Source: Streptomyces violaceusniger Tu 4113
GTDB lineage: Bacteria; Actinomycetota; Actinomycetes; Streptomycetales; Streptomycetaceae
Length of the DNA stretch: 64,000 bases
Reading direction: 5' to 3'
Assembly (NCBI RefSeq): GCF_000147815.2
Contig: NC_015957.1
Coordinates: 5,146,001 to 5,210,000, forward strand
Positions 27,182 to 36,459 of the stretch are shown here, piece after piece. How positions within the stretch are numbered: the stretch's first letter is position 1; each line of letters opens with the position of its first letter. Made by a program: the position numbers and the translations under genes. A model generated the notes under the pieces. It ran no database searches. It was given only the letters and a program-made list of their open reading frames with translations, and had not been told where the DNA came from.

Positions 27182-27214
27182 CGGTCTCCGGACCCCGAGC
27201 GGATCCGGAGACCG
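27182..27214 (+). terminator. Hairpin terminator after dxs
   Basis: A perfect 11-base inverted repeat (27182-27192 with 27204-27214) around an 11-base loop, followed by GACGTTTC. It lies 26 bases after the dxs stop. Confidence 0.7.
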
Positions 27215-27366
27215 ACGTTTCCCCCGAGGAACATTGCCCCAGATGGTTGCCCTCCTGCGACGACGTCGCACAGGTGCCGCTTCACCGGCCGCAACCGCAT
27301 CTGGGGCGTGTGACCTCGCTGTCTGTGATGTGCCGGTACCAAACCCGGTAGTGCACACAGGGACTT

Positions 27367-27651
27367 TCAGTCACGAAATAGCCAGCCCAGTTCCGGTTCA
27401 CATGCGCAACCTTCGAGCGAACAGCTCACAATATGCGTCACGATGTCTTTCACACCCTCCGTGCGCTCGCACTCGATGCCTGTGAGGAACGCGAGCTCGG
27501 CATGGCTTGCGACGTTGACCAACGCCATCACGTTGTAGCTCCCGCGCACAGCCTGGACGTAATTGACGTGGACACTGGTTTCGACTCTCCGGGCCACGGC
27601 GCCTATAGCACTCTCGTCTCGCACGCTGATCAAGACGACTGCGTGAATCAC
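27367..27651 (-). CDS. Stand-alone Lrp/AsnC ligand-binding domain protein
   Basis: A 94-residue protein beginning 'IHAVVLISVRDESAIGAVAR' and continuing 'VQAVRGSYNVMALVNVASHAE', 'VKDIVTHIVSC'. This is the effector-binding RAM fold of Lrp/AsnC regulators without a helix-turn-helix. Stand-alone versions can bind amino acids and modulate full-length Lrp proteins. The start is GTG 27651 with AAGGGG upstream. It has its own transcript, convergent with dxs. Confidence 0.7.
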   Translation of the reverse strand: MIHAVVLISVRDESAIGAVARRVETSVHVNYVQAVRGSYNVMALVNVASHAELAFLTGIECERTEGVKDIVTHIVSCSLEGCACEPELGWLFRD

Positions 27652-28507
27652 GGGGGCCCCTTAACGTGCACCCTGCCTGCGGGTGTCTATGAGGACAGAG
27701 GATCTCGGGCGCGCACATCCCTTCAAGCCGGACCAGGGCACATCGGACCTCGACGAGGGCTCGATGAGGGCTCGGGTTCAATTCCTGCCGCTTCACGGTA
27801 CCGGTGTTGATTCCTTCGCGCAGCGTCCGCGGCGTCAGGACCCTCTATCGCGATCACCGGAACGCCGTCCCGTCCGGCAGGCGTCCGAAGTGTTGGCCCG
27901 TTGTGCAGAAGTGACGTTACCCCGAGATCTTCGTGCAGGCAGCGGCGGTTGCAGAAGGTCTCGATGAAGGCGCAGACCTCGGCTCGGGCGGCCGCCCGGC
28001 GGGGCCATATACGGGTGCTTTCTCTTCTTTGAGCAGGGCCCAGGAACTGGCGCGGCGCATTGTTGAAACATGATCCGGCACGACCGCGGCTCTGCCGCAG
28101 ACCGAAATAGCTTATCGCCCGCCGGAGCTCAGACCTGTATTCGACGAATTCAACTGGTCCTTGCTGTACTGATCACGGAGGTGTTGCGCGGGAAGGCCGG
28201 TATTGGATGACAAAATCGACGGCGCGTCCGGCGCTGCGGTCGGGGGCCTGCGGACCGGACGGTCCGGGGCTGCTCGGAGGGGGACCTCACCAGCGGCACC
28301 GGCCGGTCCGCGATCGGCACGTTCGTGGAGCAGACGGCGCGTTCACATGCCGGCACCTGCCGTCATGCTGCCGCACCTGCCGTCGAAGGACGGCCATGGC
28401 CTCGACCGGGCAGGTGAAGAACGACCCGGCCTCTGCCGGCACACCAGCTTGCGTTCCTGCCGCTCGGCCGTGGCGGGTTCCCCGGGGCGGCCCTCACCGT
28501 GGTCGGT
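27652..28507. other. Gene-poor stretch
   Basis: About 850 bases with no intact gene. It contains an IS3-type transposase tail at about 27925-28035. The remaining GC-rich ORFs lack ribosome sites and recognisable composition. Confidence 0.45.
27925..28035 (-). pseudogene. IS3-family transposase C-terminal fragment
   Basis: Read leftward, the frame gives 'WPRRAAARAEVCAFIETFCN' followed by 'RRCLHEDLG', close to the usual OrfB ending (...RAEIFxFIExFYNRRRLHxxLG). It has no start or remaining transposase, so it is debris. Confidence 0.5.
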
Positions 28508-29245
28508 TCAGACTCGCTCGAATCTTTGCAGGCCGGGGGAGTACTTGTAGCCCATGATGAGCACATCGCGCACTGCGGGGCGGCCGGCGTCCTGCGGCCT
28601 GATCGGTCGGACCGCGTGCAGGACCTGCTGGTCCGCCCAGTACATGGTGTCCATCTGCTCTGTCAGACAGAACTCGGTGAGGAGCGCCTTGTCCTGACTG
28701 TAGACCTGGGACTCGCCGCCTGTGGTGTTGAGCCGTCCCATCAGGTGGACCGCGCCGTAGTTGACTTCGTCGCGGTGCGGCCCCTCCGGTGTCGGCTGAC
28801 CGATCTCGCCGGGGGTGCCGATGATCCGGAACTGGTGGCACTGGACGTCCCAAGGCTCGTCCAGCCGGCCGTCCTCCACCGGGAAGCGGGCGAAGTTGCT
28901 GCGCAGCAGCCGGGTCAGCAGCGGGTTGTGCAGGGTGGACCGGCTCAGCGGAGCCACATCACGCCGGATGCCTCCGGCATAGTCGTTGGCGCTCTCGGAC
29001 TGGAAATACGGCTGGTGAGGGCGCAGCCGGATCTCTCCGGTGCGTGGCAGAAAAAAGAGACGGTCGTAAGCCCGCTCGCGGAAACGGGAGCCGTTCTGCA
29101 GGTATCGGTCGGTCTCCAGGTGCTCCCACTCGTGCGCCAGTTCCTTCACCCGTGGACGCAATTCCGGGTCGATGGGGAACTGCCTGGCCGGCACCAACGC
29201 GTACCCGTTGGTGCGTAGTTCTTCCCGGGCGTCGCTGTGCAGCAT
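28508..29245 (-). CDS. 2-oxoglutarate/Fe(II) amino-acid dioxygenase (IDO/BesE-like)
   Basis: A 245-residue protein of the 2OG-Fe dioxygenase family (PF10014, which includes isoleucine dioxygenase). The iron triad is H157-x-D159 ('EGPHRDEVNYGA') and H210 ('DQQVLHAVRP'), with R226 likely binding 2-oxoglutarate. Asp in the HxD position means hydroxylation, unlike the halogenase at 9.2 kb. ATG 29245 follows a strong GGAGGAG; the longer ORF to 29401 is not supported. The bes pathway also ends with a dioxygenase (BesE) acting on an amino acid, so this may act on the Region B product, although it is 5 kb from that cluster and on the other strand. Confidence 0.8.
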   Translation of the reverse strand: MLHSDAREELRTNGYALVPARQFPIDPELRPRVKELAHEWEHLETDRYLQNGSRFRERAYDRLFFLPRTGEIRLRPHQPYFQSESANDYAGGIRRDVAPLSRSTLHNPLLTRLLRSNFARFPVEDGRLDEPWDVQCHQFRIIGTPGEIGQPTPEGPHRDEVNYGAVHLMGRLNTTGGESQVYSQDKALLTEFCLTEQMDTMYWADQQVLHAVRPIRPQDAGRPAVRDVLIMGYKYSPGLQRFERV

Positions 29246-29507
29246 GTCCGGCTCCTCCAGGAAGGGTCTTGGGCACACTCCCGCGTATGCGTATGAGGCT
29301 CCCATGAACGGACTGGCGCGGGCACCTGAGATACGGATACGGGAAGCAACCGCGGTCCGGGCCTCAGTCTTTTGCGGCCGCCACAGGCCAGACCAGCACA
29401 ACGCGCACCACCGACGCTGAATCGGCCGTCCACCCCGGGACCGTCAACGGAATGCAGGCCCCCACATGCCTTGAGCCAAGGGGGCACGCCTCCCCGGCGA
29501 CGGCCCG

Positions 29508-31013
29508 TCAGCGATCTGCGGGTGAGGTCGCCCGGGGCCTTGGGCCGTCTCTTCCGAGGGGCACGTAGTACAGCAGCGCCGCAGTGAGCAACGATACGAG
29601 CATGACGGCACCGCAGAGAGTGGCGAAAGCCTCGGTGTACCCCTTGGCCGACGTCGCGCCGACCGCCCGCGCCTGATCGTAGGCCGCCAGGAACGGCAGC
29701 ATCAGCACCGCCGTGCCCAGAGCGTTGCCGAGCCGTTGCATCGCGGTCAGAATCCCGGAGGCGCCCCCGATGTGCTGTTCGCCGACGCCATCGAGCACGG
29801 CGTTCAAGCTTGGAGTCACAAAAAGCCCCTGTGCAATGCCGATGACCGCCATGCATGGCAGCAGGGAGTCGGGCAGACCGGCTGGCGCAGCGAGACAGAC
29901 CCAGAGCACGACACCGCTGCCGATGCCGTGCAGTACAGCTCCTGCGGTGAGTACCGCGCGTGCTCCGACCCGGCGGATGACCCGGCCCGCGATGAACGAA
30001 CTGACCGCGACCGCCGTCGCGAGCGGGGCGAAAGCGAGCCCGGCATGCAGGGGGGAGTCGCCATAACCGTCCTGGAGCAGGATCGTGTAGCCGAGATACA
30101 GCGGCGTCATGGTGGTGGAAAACAGCAGCACCACCGTGGCACCGCCGGTGAAGGCGCGGCTGGCCAACAGTTCGGCATTCAGCAGGGTCGCTGTGCCGCT
30201 TCTTGTCCGGCGGATCTGGACGGCTGCGAACACCGTGAGCGCCACCACCGCGACCAGCAACATTCCCACCAGCCACCCGGGCCATCCGAGTTGCTGCCCC
30301 TCGATCAGGGGAACAAACAAAAGGATCAACGCCACCACACCGAACAGGGTGCCGCCCCAGTCGATGTCGTCGGCGAGGGGAGACCGGGATTCGGGTACCG
30401 CGCGCCGGATGAGCAGCAGCGCGGCAATGCCGATCGGCACATTGATCAAGAACACTGGACGCCAGCTCAGCCCCAGCAAGTCGGCCTGCGTCACGGCGCC
30501 GCCCAGGATCTGCCCGAACACGCTCGCCAGAGCCTGTACCGCGCCCATCAGCCCGAACGCCCGGGCTCGTTGCCGCGGGTCCACGAAGGACGTCCGGATG
30601 ATCGCCAGCACCTGCGGGGACAGCATGGCGGCGGCAGTGCCCTGCGCCAGCCGAGCGGCGATCAGCTCTCCAGCACTGTCGGCCAGGCCGCACGCCAGCG
30701 AGGCCGCGGTGAACCCGGCCAGACCCACGACGAACATCCGCCGCCTACCGTAGATGTCCCCCAGGCGTCCACCGGTGATCAGCCCGACCGCGTAGGTCAG
30801 CGTGTAACCGGCGATCACGAACTCGGTGTCTGCGGTATCCGCATGCAGATCCGCCTGAATGCTCGGCGCCGCCACATTGACGATGAATGTATCCATCATG
30901 GCGACGAACGCACCGGTCAGAATGATGCCGAGGCCGAGCCGCGAACATGCTGAATCGGTCTGCGCGGTGTCGGCCACCACGACGCGACGTGCTCCCAGTG
31001 AGATCACCGCCAT
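29508..31013 (-). CDS. MFS drug exporter, DHA2/14-TM (EmrB/QacA) type
   Basis: A 501-residue membrane protein with about 14 hydrophobic segments: 'GAFVAMMDTFIVNVAAPSIQ' (motif D1 of 14-TM exporters), 'GGRLGDIYGRRRMFVVGLAG' (motif A), and 'LGLSWRPVFLINVPIGI'. I start it at ATG 31013; the much longer ORF to 31745 has no membrane-protein or homologous content. It probably exports the local product or provides resistance. It is co-directional with the dioxygenase gene. Confidence 0.85.
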   Translation of the reverse strand: MAVISLGARRVVVADTAQTDSACSRLGLGIILTGAFVAMMDTFIVNVAAPSIQADLHADTADTEFVIAGYTLTYAVGLITGGRLGDIYGRRRMFVVGLAGFTAASLACGLADSAGELIAARLAQGTAAAMLSPQVLAIIRTSFVDPRQRARAFGLMGAVQALASVFGQILGGAVTQADLLGLSWRPVFLINVPIGIAALLLIRRAVPESRSPLADDIDWGGTLFGVVALILLFVPLIEGQQLGWPGWLVGMLLVAVVALTVFAAVQIRRTRSGTATLLNAELLASRAFTGGATVVLLFSTTMTPLYLGYTILLQDGYGDSPLHAGLAFAPLATAVAVSSFIAGRVIRRVGARAVLTAGAVLHGIGSGVVLWVCLAAPAGLPDSLLPCMAVIGIAQGLFVTPSLNAVLDGVGEQHIGGASGILTAMQRLGNALGTAVLMLPFLAAYDQARAVGATSAKGYTEAFATLCGAVMLVSLLTAALLYYVPLGRDGPRPRATSPADR

Positions 31014-31501
31014 GCGTTGTCGAATGTCGCCTCGAGTCTGCCCGGTCCGGGTGGCGACGGGGAGACTCTCGGCCGAACCCGCCACGGGGGCCCGTTGGCG
31101 ATGACCGGCAGCGCGCTGACGGAGTGCGCGAGGGCCATCTCGATGGCCGTGATGCCGACCAACGGCAGAACCCCGATCCGGCCGACTGCGCCGAGCAGGT
31201 GAAACTGCCCGGCGCCCCGGGGCAGGAGGATGGCGAGGCGGCCGCACAGTACGGCGAGCAGTACTGGCAGTCCGGCTTGGAGCCGGAACACGCACAGTCG
31301 GTGAGCCGGCAGCGGTGGGGCTGCGAGGCGCGCGGGTGCCATCTCCGGAGGGAACGGACGCTGTGTGCGGCGGGCGGTGCCGCACACAGCGCCGTGGATA
31401 CGGGGAGCAGTGGCGTACGGGCTGACGGCGAGCGGTCAGCCCGTGGCTTCGGCGCCGTCCCTCGGGGTCTGGGTGCCGGGCATGGCTGGGTTCTCCGGAG
31501 G
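31014..31501. other. Gap between two MFS genes
   Basis: About 490 bases. A leftward 127-residue ORF (31004-31387) has hydrophobic pieces but no ribosome site and no family I recognise. I regard the stretch as intergenic or decayed. Confidence 0.4.
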
Positions 31502-32791
31502 TCAGCGCTGATCGGAGTCGGCGGCTCGGGCGACGGGCGGGGCAGGCTGCGCCCCGGGCGGCCGGAGGCGGGGTGCCTCGGCAACCGCACGCTTCTCCCG
31601 GCGTTCCTGTACGAGGAGTCCGGCGCAGGCCACGACGGCGAGGACCATGACCGCGATGCTGTACACCGTGGTGGTGGCGGTGAGCCCGAACTTCTGCACG
31701 GCGAGGCCCGCGACCACCGCGGGCACGCTGAAGCCCAGGTAGCACACGACGTACATGCCGGCCACGAGCCCGGCGCGCTCGTCAGGACCGGCCAGCGGCG
31801 CGATTGTCTGGAAGGCTCCGAGGAAACCGGTGCCGAAGCCGTAACCGGCGATAACGATGCCGGTGAAGAAGAGCGCCGGGGAGGGGATGGCGAGGGCGCC
31901 GAGGGTGGCGCCGATGCCGACGGGGAAGGCCACGAAGCCGAGGGCCATGGTGCGGCGCGGCGGATGTTTGCGGCGCAGCAGCGAGCCGAGGGCCCCCGAT
32001 CCGGTCTGGGCGAAGATGACCAGGCCGCCGACGAGGTGGCCGCTCAGGTGGAGCGTGCGGACTGCGATGGACGGGCCGAGCGACATGTACAGGCCGCCGA
32101 CCGCCCACACCGCGAACAGGCAGGGTGCCACGGTCAGGAACAGTGGCCGCACCTGGCGCGGCACCGCCATGCGCGGCACCAGCGAGGCCGCCGTACCCGG
32201 CCTCCTCGGCGAGGTCTCCGGCAGCAGCGGGACGACGAGCGCCGCGAGCACGAACGTCACCAGGAGCAGCGCGTAGACGAGGGTCTTCGGCGCGGGTGCA
32301 TACTCGACGAGGACCCCGGAGCCCAGCGCGCCGAAGGCCAGGCCGACGAGGGGCACGAGGCTGTTGACCAGCGGGCCGAAACGGGGCCGGTCCGGGGGCT
32401 GCAGATCAAGGAGGGCGGAACTGGTCGCCCCGGTCGCGGCGCCGGTGGCCAGCCCCTGGACGGCGCGCGCCGCGAGGAGCGGGCCGACGCCGTCGGCGGT
32501 GAGGAACAGCAGCATGCTCACCACCTCGACGACCAGAGACGCCCCCAGGACCTTGCGGCGGCCGACATGGTCGGAGATGCCGCCCACCACGAGCAGCGCC
32601 GCGAGCAGCGCGATCGCGTACACCGCGAAGACGGCGGTCAGCATGGTGGCGGAGAAGCCCCACTCGGCCTGGTACACCCCGTACAGCGGCGAGGGCGCGC
32701 TCGAGGCGAAGAGCAGCAGGGCCTGGACCGTGGCGATCAGCCAGAAGGTGAACCCCCGGGAGAGTCGCGGAAGTTGGCTCATTCGGCTCAT
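31502..32791 (-). CDS. MFS transporter, 12-TM sugar/drug type
   Basis: A 429-residue protein with about 12 hydrophobic segments: 'SAPSPLYGVYQAEWGFSATMLT', then 'GGISDHVGRRKVLGASLVVE' (motif A) and 'YAIALLAALLVV'. Its start overlaps the stop of the lyase fragment upstream by 4 bases (ATGA), a remnant of operon structure with the decayed cassette. It is intact, so it may still be used even though the neighbouring biosynthetic genes are broken. Confidence 0.83.
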   Translation of the reverse strand: MSRMSQLPRLSRGFTFWLIATVQALLLFASSAPSPLYGVYQAEWGFSATMLTAVFAVYAIALLAALLVVGGISDHVGRRKVLGASLVVEVVSMLLFLTADGVGPLLAARAVQGLATGAATGATSSALLDLQPPDRPRFGPLVNSLVPLVGLAFGALGSGVLVEYAPAPKTLVYALLLVTFVLAALVVPLLPETSPRRPGTAASLVPRMAVPRQVRPLFLTVAPCLFAVWAVGGLYMSLGPSIAVRTLHLSGHLVGGLVIFAQTGSGALGSLLRRKHPPRRTMALGFVAFPVGIGATLGALAIPSPALFFTGIVIAGYGFGTGFLGAFQTIAPLAGPDERAGLVAGMYVVCYLGFSVPAVVAGLAVQKFGLTATTTVYSIAVMVLAVVACAGLLVQERREKRAVAEAPRLRPPGAQPAPPVARAADSDQR

Positions 32792-33339
32792 GCGGACTCC
32801 ATTCGGGCCAGCCGGGCGAGCACCCGGGAATCCAGCTCATCGGCCGCGCCGAGGTACTCCTCGGGGGCCGGTAACTGCTCGGCGCCGGCGGGCAGCCGGC
32901 TCTGTATCTGAGGGTGGTCGGCCAGCGCCTGGGCGAAGGTGACCTCGCCGGTTGCGGCCCGGCGGGCACGCGCGGCCAGGACGCGCTTGGTACCAGCCGT
33001 GTCCAGGGGTGGGGCGGGCACGGCGTTGGGGCGCTCGGAGACGACGGGGCCCTCGGTCAGCTCCAGGTTGCGCCGCATGGGGGCGGGCAACACCTCCAGG
33101 CCCTCGGTGGGTTCGGCGGCCGTCCGCGCGGCGCCCGCCGTGAGCCGCGGCGCCTCGCGCGGCGGCTGCCACTCCGTGTGCCAGGCGCCGGGCGCCCGCT
33201 CGTCCTCGGTCTCGGGCATGGCAGCGGTCCAGGCCTGCTCGCTGAGGGCCGCCGCAGCTTGGCCGGTGGCCCGGACCGGGTTGGGCAGGCCGGAGTCCGT
33301 CCCGGTCTCTGTGCCGCGCATTGGGGAGTGAACAGGCAT
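32788..33339 (-). pseudogene. C-terminal half of a fumarase-superfamily lyase (CreD/PcaB-like)
   Basis: 183 codons that match the C-terminal half of adenylosuccinate-lyase/3-carboxymuconate-cycloisomerase-type proteins: 'GLPNPVRATGQAAA' (for KRNPVxAxxxxxA), 'DERAPGAWHTEWQPPREAPR', 'TAAEPTEGLEVLPAPMRRNL' and 'FAQALADHPQIQSRL' with the terminal 'YLGAADELDSRVL'. The N-terminal half, including the SS loop with the catalytic Ser, is missing. The ATG at 33339 has AGAAAGAGAG upstream, but about 16 leading residues are unrelated. CreD, a lyase of this superfamily, releases nitrite from nitrosuccinate. The adjacent CreE-like relic supports that reading. Confidence 0.6.
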
Positions 33340-33374
33340 GGGGTATCTCTCTTTCTGTGTGTGCCGGGGGTGGG

Positions 33375-34985
33375 TTACCAGGAGGCGACGGGGACAGGGC
33401 GGCGGACGGGCGGCGCCGCTCCAGGCCGACGGCGAGGCACTCGCGCGCGATGGCGTCGGCGTCTTCCGAAGATCACGGAGCCGGCTCCGGCCCGGATACC
33501 CGCCGCCGTGGCCCAGGGCACCGTCTCGTTCGGCACCCCGTACGCGAAGCGGTAGGGGCGCGGCCGCTCCGCCGCGTCCACCGAGCGGCTGGGACGCGGG
33601 GTGACGGCCGGGCCGCCGGTCTCCACGTGCCCGTCCGTGCCGGTGGGGATGAGGTAGGGGCGCAGGCCCCGCGCTCGCGCAGGTCCCGCAGGAGCGGGTC
33701 GGAGGTGCGCCGGATGTCGAGGTCGGGCAGCCGGGCCTCGATGAGCGAGGGCACTCGCCGCTCGGAGCCGGGGACTTTACGCGGCTGACGACGGAGCCGT
33801 CCGGCGCGGCCGCGATGTGCGGGCCGGGACCGCCCATCTCCACCACGCCTGCCGCGATCAGCGCGATCAGCTCCTCGATGCGGCCGTGCGGCGGGCCGGT
33901 GGACACGAAGACGTCCAGCGGCGTGTACCAGGACCGCAGCCCGTCCCGGTAGGACTCGCCGGTGATCCCTGCGTGGCCCCGAGTGGGCCGCACCTCGTCG
34001 CGCAGGTCGCGCAGGTCGCCGAGGGCGGCCTTCAGGGGGCCGGCCACGTTGCCGTCCCCGTCCCCGGCCAGGTCCTCGTGCGGACAGTCGAGGAGCCGGC
34101 TCTGGTACGCGGCAGGGCCGGTGAAGACCCGGTCGCCGTAGGGGTGGGCGACGCGGTCCCAGTCCCAGAGCTCGTCGTAGGGGACGCTTCGCCGGGAACC
34201 GGCGAAGATCCCGGGCTCTTCACCGGACGGCCAGCAGCGCAGCGCGCCGCCCTCGCTGCCCTCCCGGTGGAACTCTCCTTCCCGGCCCACCGTCAGCAGG
34301 GCGGGGAGGTCGGAGAAGTTGAGCCCGAGCCCGCGCAGCGCCGCCCGCTCGCCGGGCCCGGGGGAGGCCAGGTCGGCCTCCGCCGGGTTGCCCGGCGGGA
34401 GAGAGCCGAAGCCGTACTCGCGGAGGCCGGACATCTCGGTGCCCGCGGACAGCGGCATGTCCGTATGGCCCTGCGCGAGGACGACGCAGTCCAGCAGGAG
34501 GCTGGTCCGCTCGTCCAGGGTGACGGCTCGCGCCCGCGTCTGGGTCTCCGCGAGCCGCACCGCGCGGTTGCGGTGCAGCCGGATGGAGAGGTTCTCCGGC
34601 GCGGTGCGAACCGGCTCGTCCAGGACCCGCGCGAGGTAGCGCCGTAGAAGGTCGGGGAAGGACAGGCGTGTGGGCCAAGGGCCGCCGTCTCCCGCCGGAC
34701 CCGGTCCGGCGGGGAGCCAGAACGCGCCACCGGCACCGCGGACTTGGCCCACTCGTACAGGTCCGGCCCGGGTCGGGCCGGCCCCTCACACGCGAGGCTC
34801 GGGTCGGTGAACACGGTGATGTGCGAGGCCACCGTGTTCATGTGGGTCACGGTCGGCTGCCCGGGCCCGGCGCCGTTCGCCCACAGGCGCCCGACCACGA
34901 AGAGACCGTGCGGTCCCGCGCCGATCACGCCGATGGTTCTGGTTCGTTCCTCGTATTCCACTGCTCTCTCGTCCACTTCCCCGCT
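33375..34985 (-). pseudogene. Frameshifted FAD/NAD(P) monooxygenase relic (CreE-like)
   Basis: Coding pieces occur in order in three frames. 'IGVIGAGPHGLFVVGRLWAN' and 'HMNTVASHITVFTDPSLACE' with 'GPDLYEWAKS' come first (34.75-34.96 kb). After a frameshift near 34.65 kb come 'LSFPDLLRRYLARVL' and 'LDCVVLAQGHTDMPLS' (33.8-34.65 kb). Later 'SLIEARLPDLDIRRTSDPLL' and 'PYRFAYGVPNETVPWATAAG' follow in other frames. About 20 residues are also deleted between the FAD loop and 'MNTVASH'. The pattern matches the large NAD_binding_9 proteins such as CreE/FzmM, which oxidise aspartate to nitrosuccinate. The gene is clearly dead. The assignment to CreE rather than another N-oxygenase is from remembered motifs. 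Confidence 0.55.
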
Positions 34986-35330
34986 CTCCTCCCCCAGCCG
35001 GCCGGGCCGGCCGGGAAGTCGCCCTCGCCCTCGGCCACGAACACCGCCGCGAGGGCTCGCAGCCCGGCGGCTTCGGGCTTGGCCGCCGCCTGCGGGCCCG
35101 GGCACACCGGCCACCGCGCAGTCTTGGACCAGCTCGGCGCAGTCGGCGATCAACACCTTCTCCAGGGGCAGGCTGTGCACGGTCGCGTCAGCAGTGTGGA
35201 TGACGCCGGCTGTCCGGTCCAGGTGGTGGATGCGGCCGTCGGGCTTGCGCACCGCCACGTCGCCGGTCAGTCAGTAGCCGTTCAGCTCGAAGCTCTTGGT
35301 CAGGGCGGGGCCGTTGCAGTAGCCGGGGGA
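34986..35330 (-). pseudogene. 3' remnant of an AMP-forming ligase
   Basis: Read leftward: 'LSPGYCNGPALTKSFELNGY', then an in-frame TGA where Trp is expected (GYWLTGD), then 'LTGDVAVRKPDGRIHHLDRT' and 'ADCAELVQDCAVAGVPGP'. After a frameshift comes 'EAAGLRALAAVFVAEGEG'. This is the C-terminal part (A7-A9 region) of an acyl-CoA synthetase/AMP ligase. CreM, the ATP-dependent diazotase, is a member of this superfamily. The rest of the gene is missing, apparently cut by the IS5-type fragment at 35.7 kb. Confidence 0.5.
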
Positions 35331-36459
35331 CAGCCTGCACGGTCCATGATCCGAGCGGGTCGGGGTGAGGCGGTGTCCGGTGCGGCCCTCGGCGCGGTGG
35401 GCGGGAACGGGGTGGGGAACCATGGAGACAAGGTAGCCCTACGGGGTTTACCGCTGTTGCGGCCCTGCTGGGTGTGTTCGATGAAGCCGTCCCAGGACGG
35501 CTCCGGCATCTGCAGCACGTACCCACTCGGCGACGGCCTGCTTCACCCGACGGGTCGCGGTGGGCGTGGCGCGCCTCGCGCCGGGGGTGAGGATCGGCTC
35601 GTCCGCGGCGCACAGCAGGGCGCCGTGGCCCGCCGGCTCGTGCTCGGCCTTGGTGCCGGGGACAGGTGTGGCGGGCGACGCGTCCGCAGGGCGGCACGGC
35701 CTGCCAGGAGCAGCCGCCGGCCAGCACGTGGATGAGGGCCGCGAACAGCGTCTCATCACGTGTGTTCTGCGTAACCCCGCCCTGCGGCCGCACCCTCGGC
35801 GCGGGGATCAGTGGCTTTTCGATCTCCTGCAGTCCGTCCGGAACAATCCCGCTCCACGTACCCCGCCCCTATACCGGGGTCCAAGACGCCTCACCACGTG
35901 GGACGCGGTCTTGAGGAGGGCGGCGATGCCGCCGTCGCGCGGGGTGGGGATGGCGGAGCATGAGGCGTCCCCCCGTCAACGAGGGGGCGAATTGTGCGAT
36001 CAATGCATGTGATGACCATCACTCAGGGTGCACGCGAAGATCTTTGCTGTCATACCTTGCGGTGGCCTTCGCGGCAGGCCAATGATGGGTCGGGGGACCC
36101 GGGGAAGCCAGCGCAGCGGCGGAGACCGCTACCGCCCGCCCTCGCGTAACGGCATCCAGCCCGGTACTTCTGCACGTCTGCACAAACAGCACTTGCGCTT
36201 CGGCAGTTCAACACGTGGCGTACTGGCAATCCTGACAGCGCGGACGGCTCGCGGCGCAGCGGCTTGCACGACTGCTCGTGAGGCAGACGCCCGTCGATAA
36301 CGGGGAGAACCTGCACGGGTGCACGCGGTACCAGCCCGTGCGCGTGCGTGGATCCGGCACCCGCGGGCCCTCATAGGGCTGTCTCGGGGCCGTTGTCCCT
36401 GCCCCCAAACCGGCGGCGGTCACCGGACGCGTCGCGGGTCATTACGGGGAGGCACGGCA
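35331..36459. other. Gene-poor stretch before the megasynthase
   Basis: About 1.1 kb containing the right-hand IS5-type fragment (35690-35815) and an otherwise featureless leader for the giant PKS-NRPS gene. No intact ORF with a ribosome site is seen; the in-frame extension of the megasynthase back to 36319 lacks homologous content. Confidence 0.5.
35690..35815 (-). mobile_element. IS5-type transposase N-terminal remnant (right copy)
   Basis: Leftward frame from 35793: 'MRPQGGVTQNTRDETLFAAL', then 'IHVLAGGCSWQAVP'. Like the left copy at 24.7 kb it stops after the CSWQA motif. The matched DNA (from CTGCCAGGAGCAGCCGCCGG onward) is nearly identical for about 110 bases. Confidence 0.6.

Noticed and set aside
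31014..31745. N-terminal extension of the 14-TM MFS ORF
   Set aside because: Proline/arginine-rich sequence without membrane segments, overlapping the neighbouring MFS gene; ATG 31013 fits the family start.
30947..32911. Rightward 654-codon ORF across the MFS gene
   Set aside because: Gly/Glu/Arg/His-rich antisense shadow of the 12-TM transporter.
32788..33339. The lyase fragment as a complete small enzyme
   Set aside because: It has a start codon and ribosome-site-like sequence but lacks the N-terminal half and the catalytic loops of the superfamily, so it cannot be a working lyase.
33321..35735. Several rightward ORFs over the decayed cassette
   Set aside because: Antisense shadows; the leftward strand carries the recognisable, broken protein motifs.
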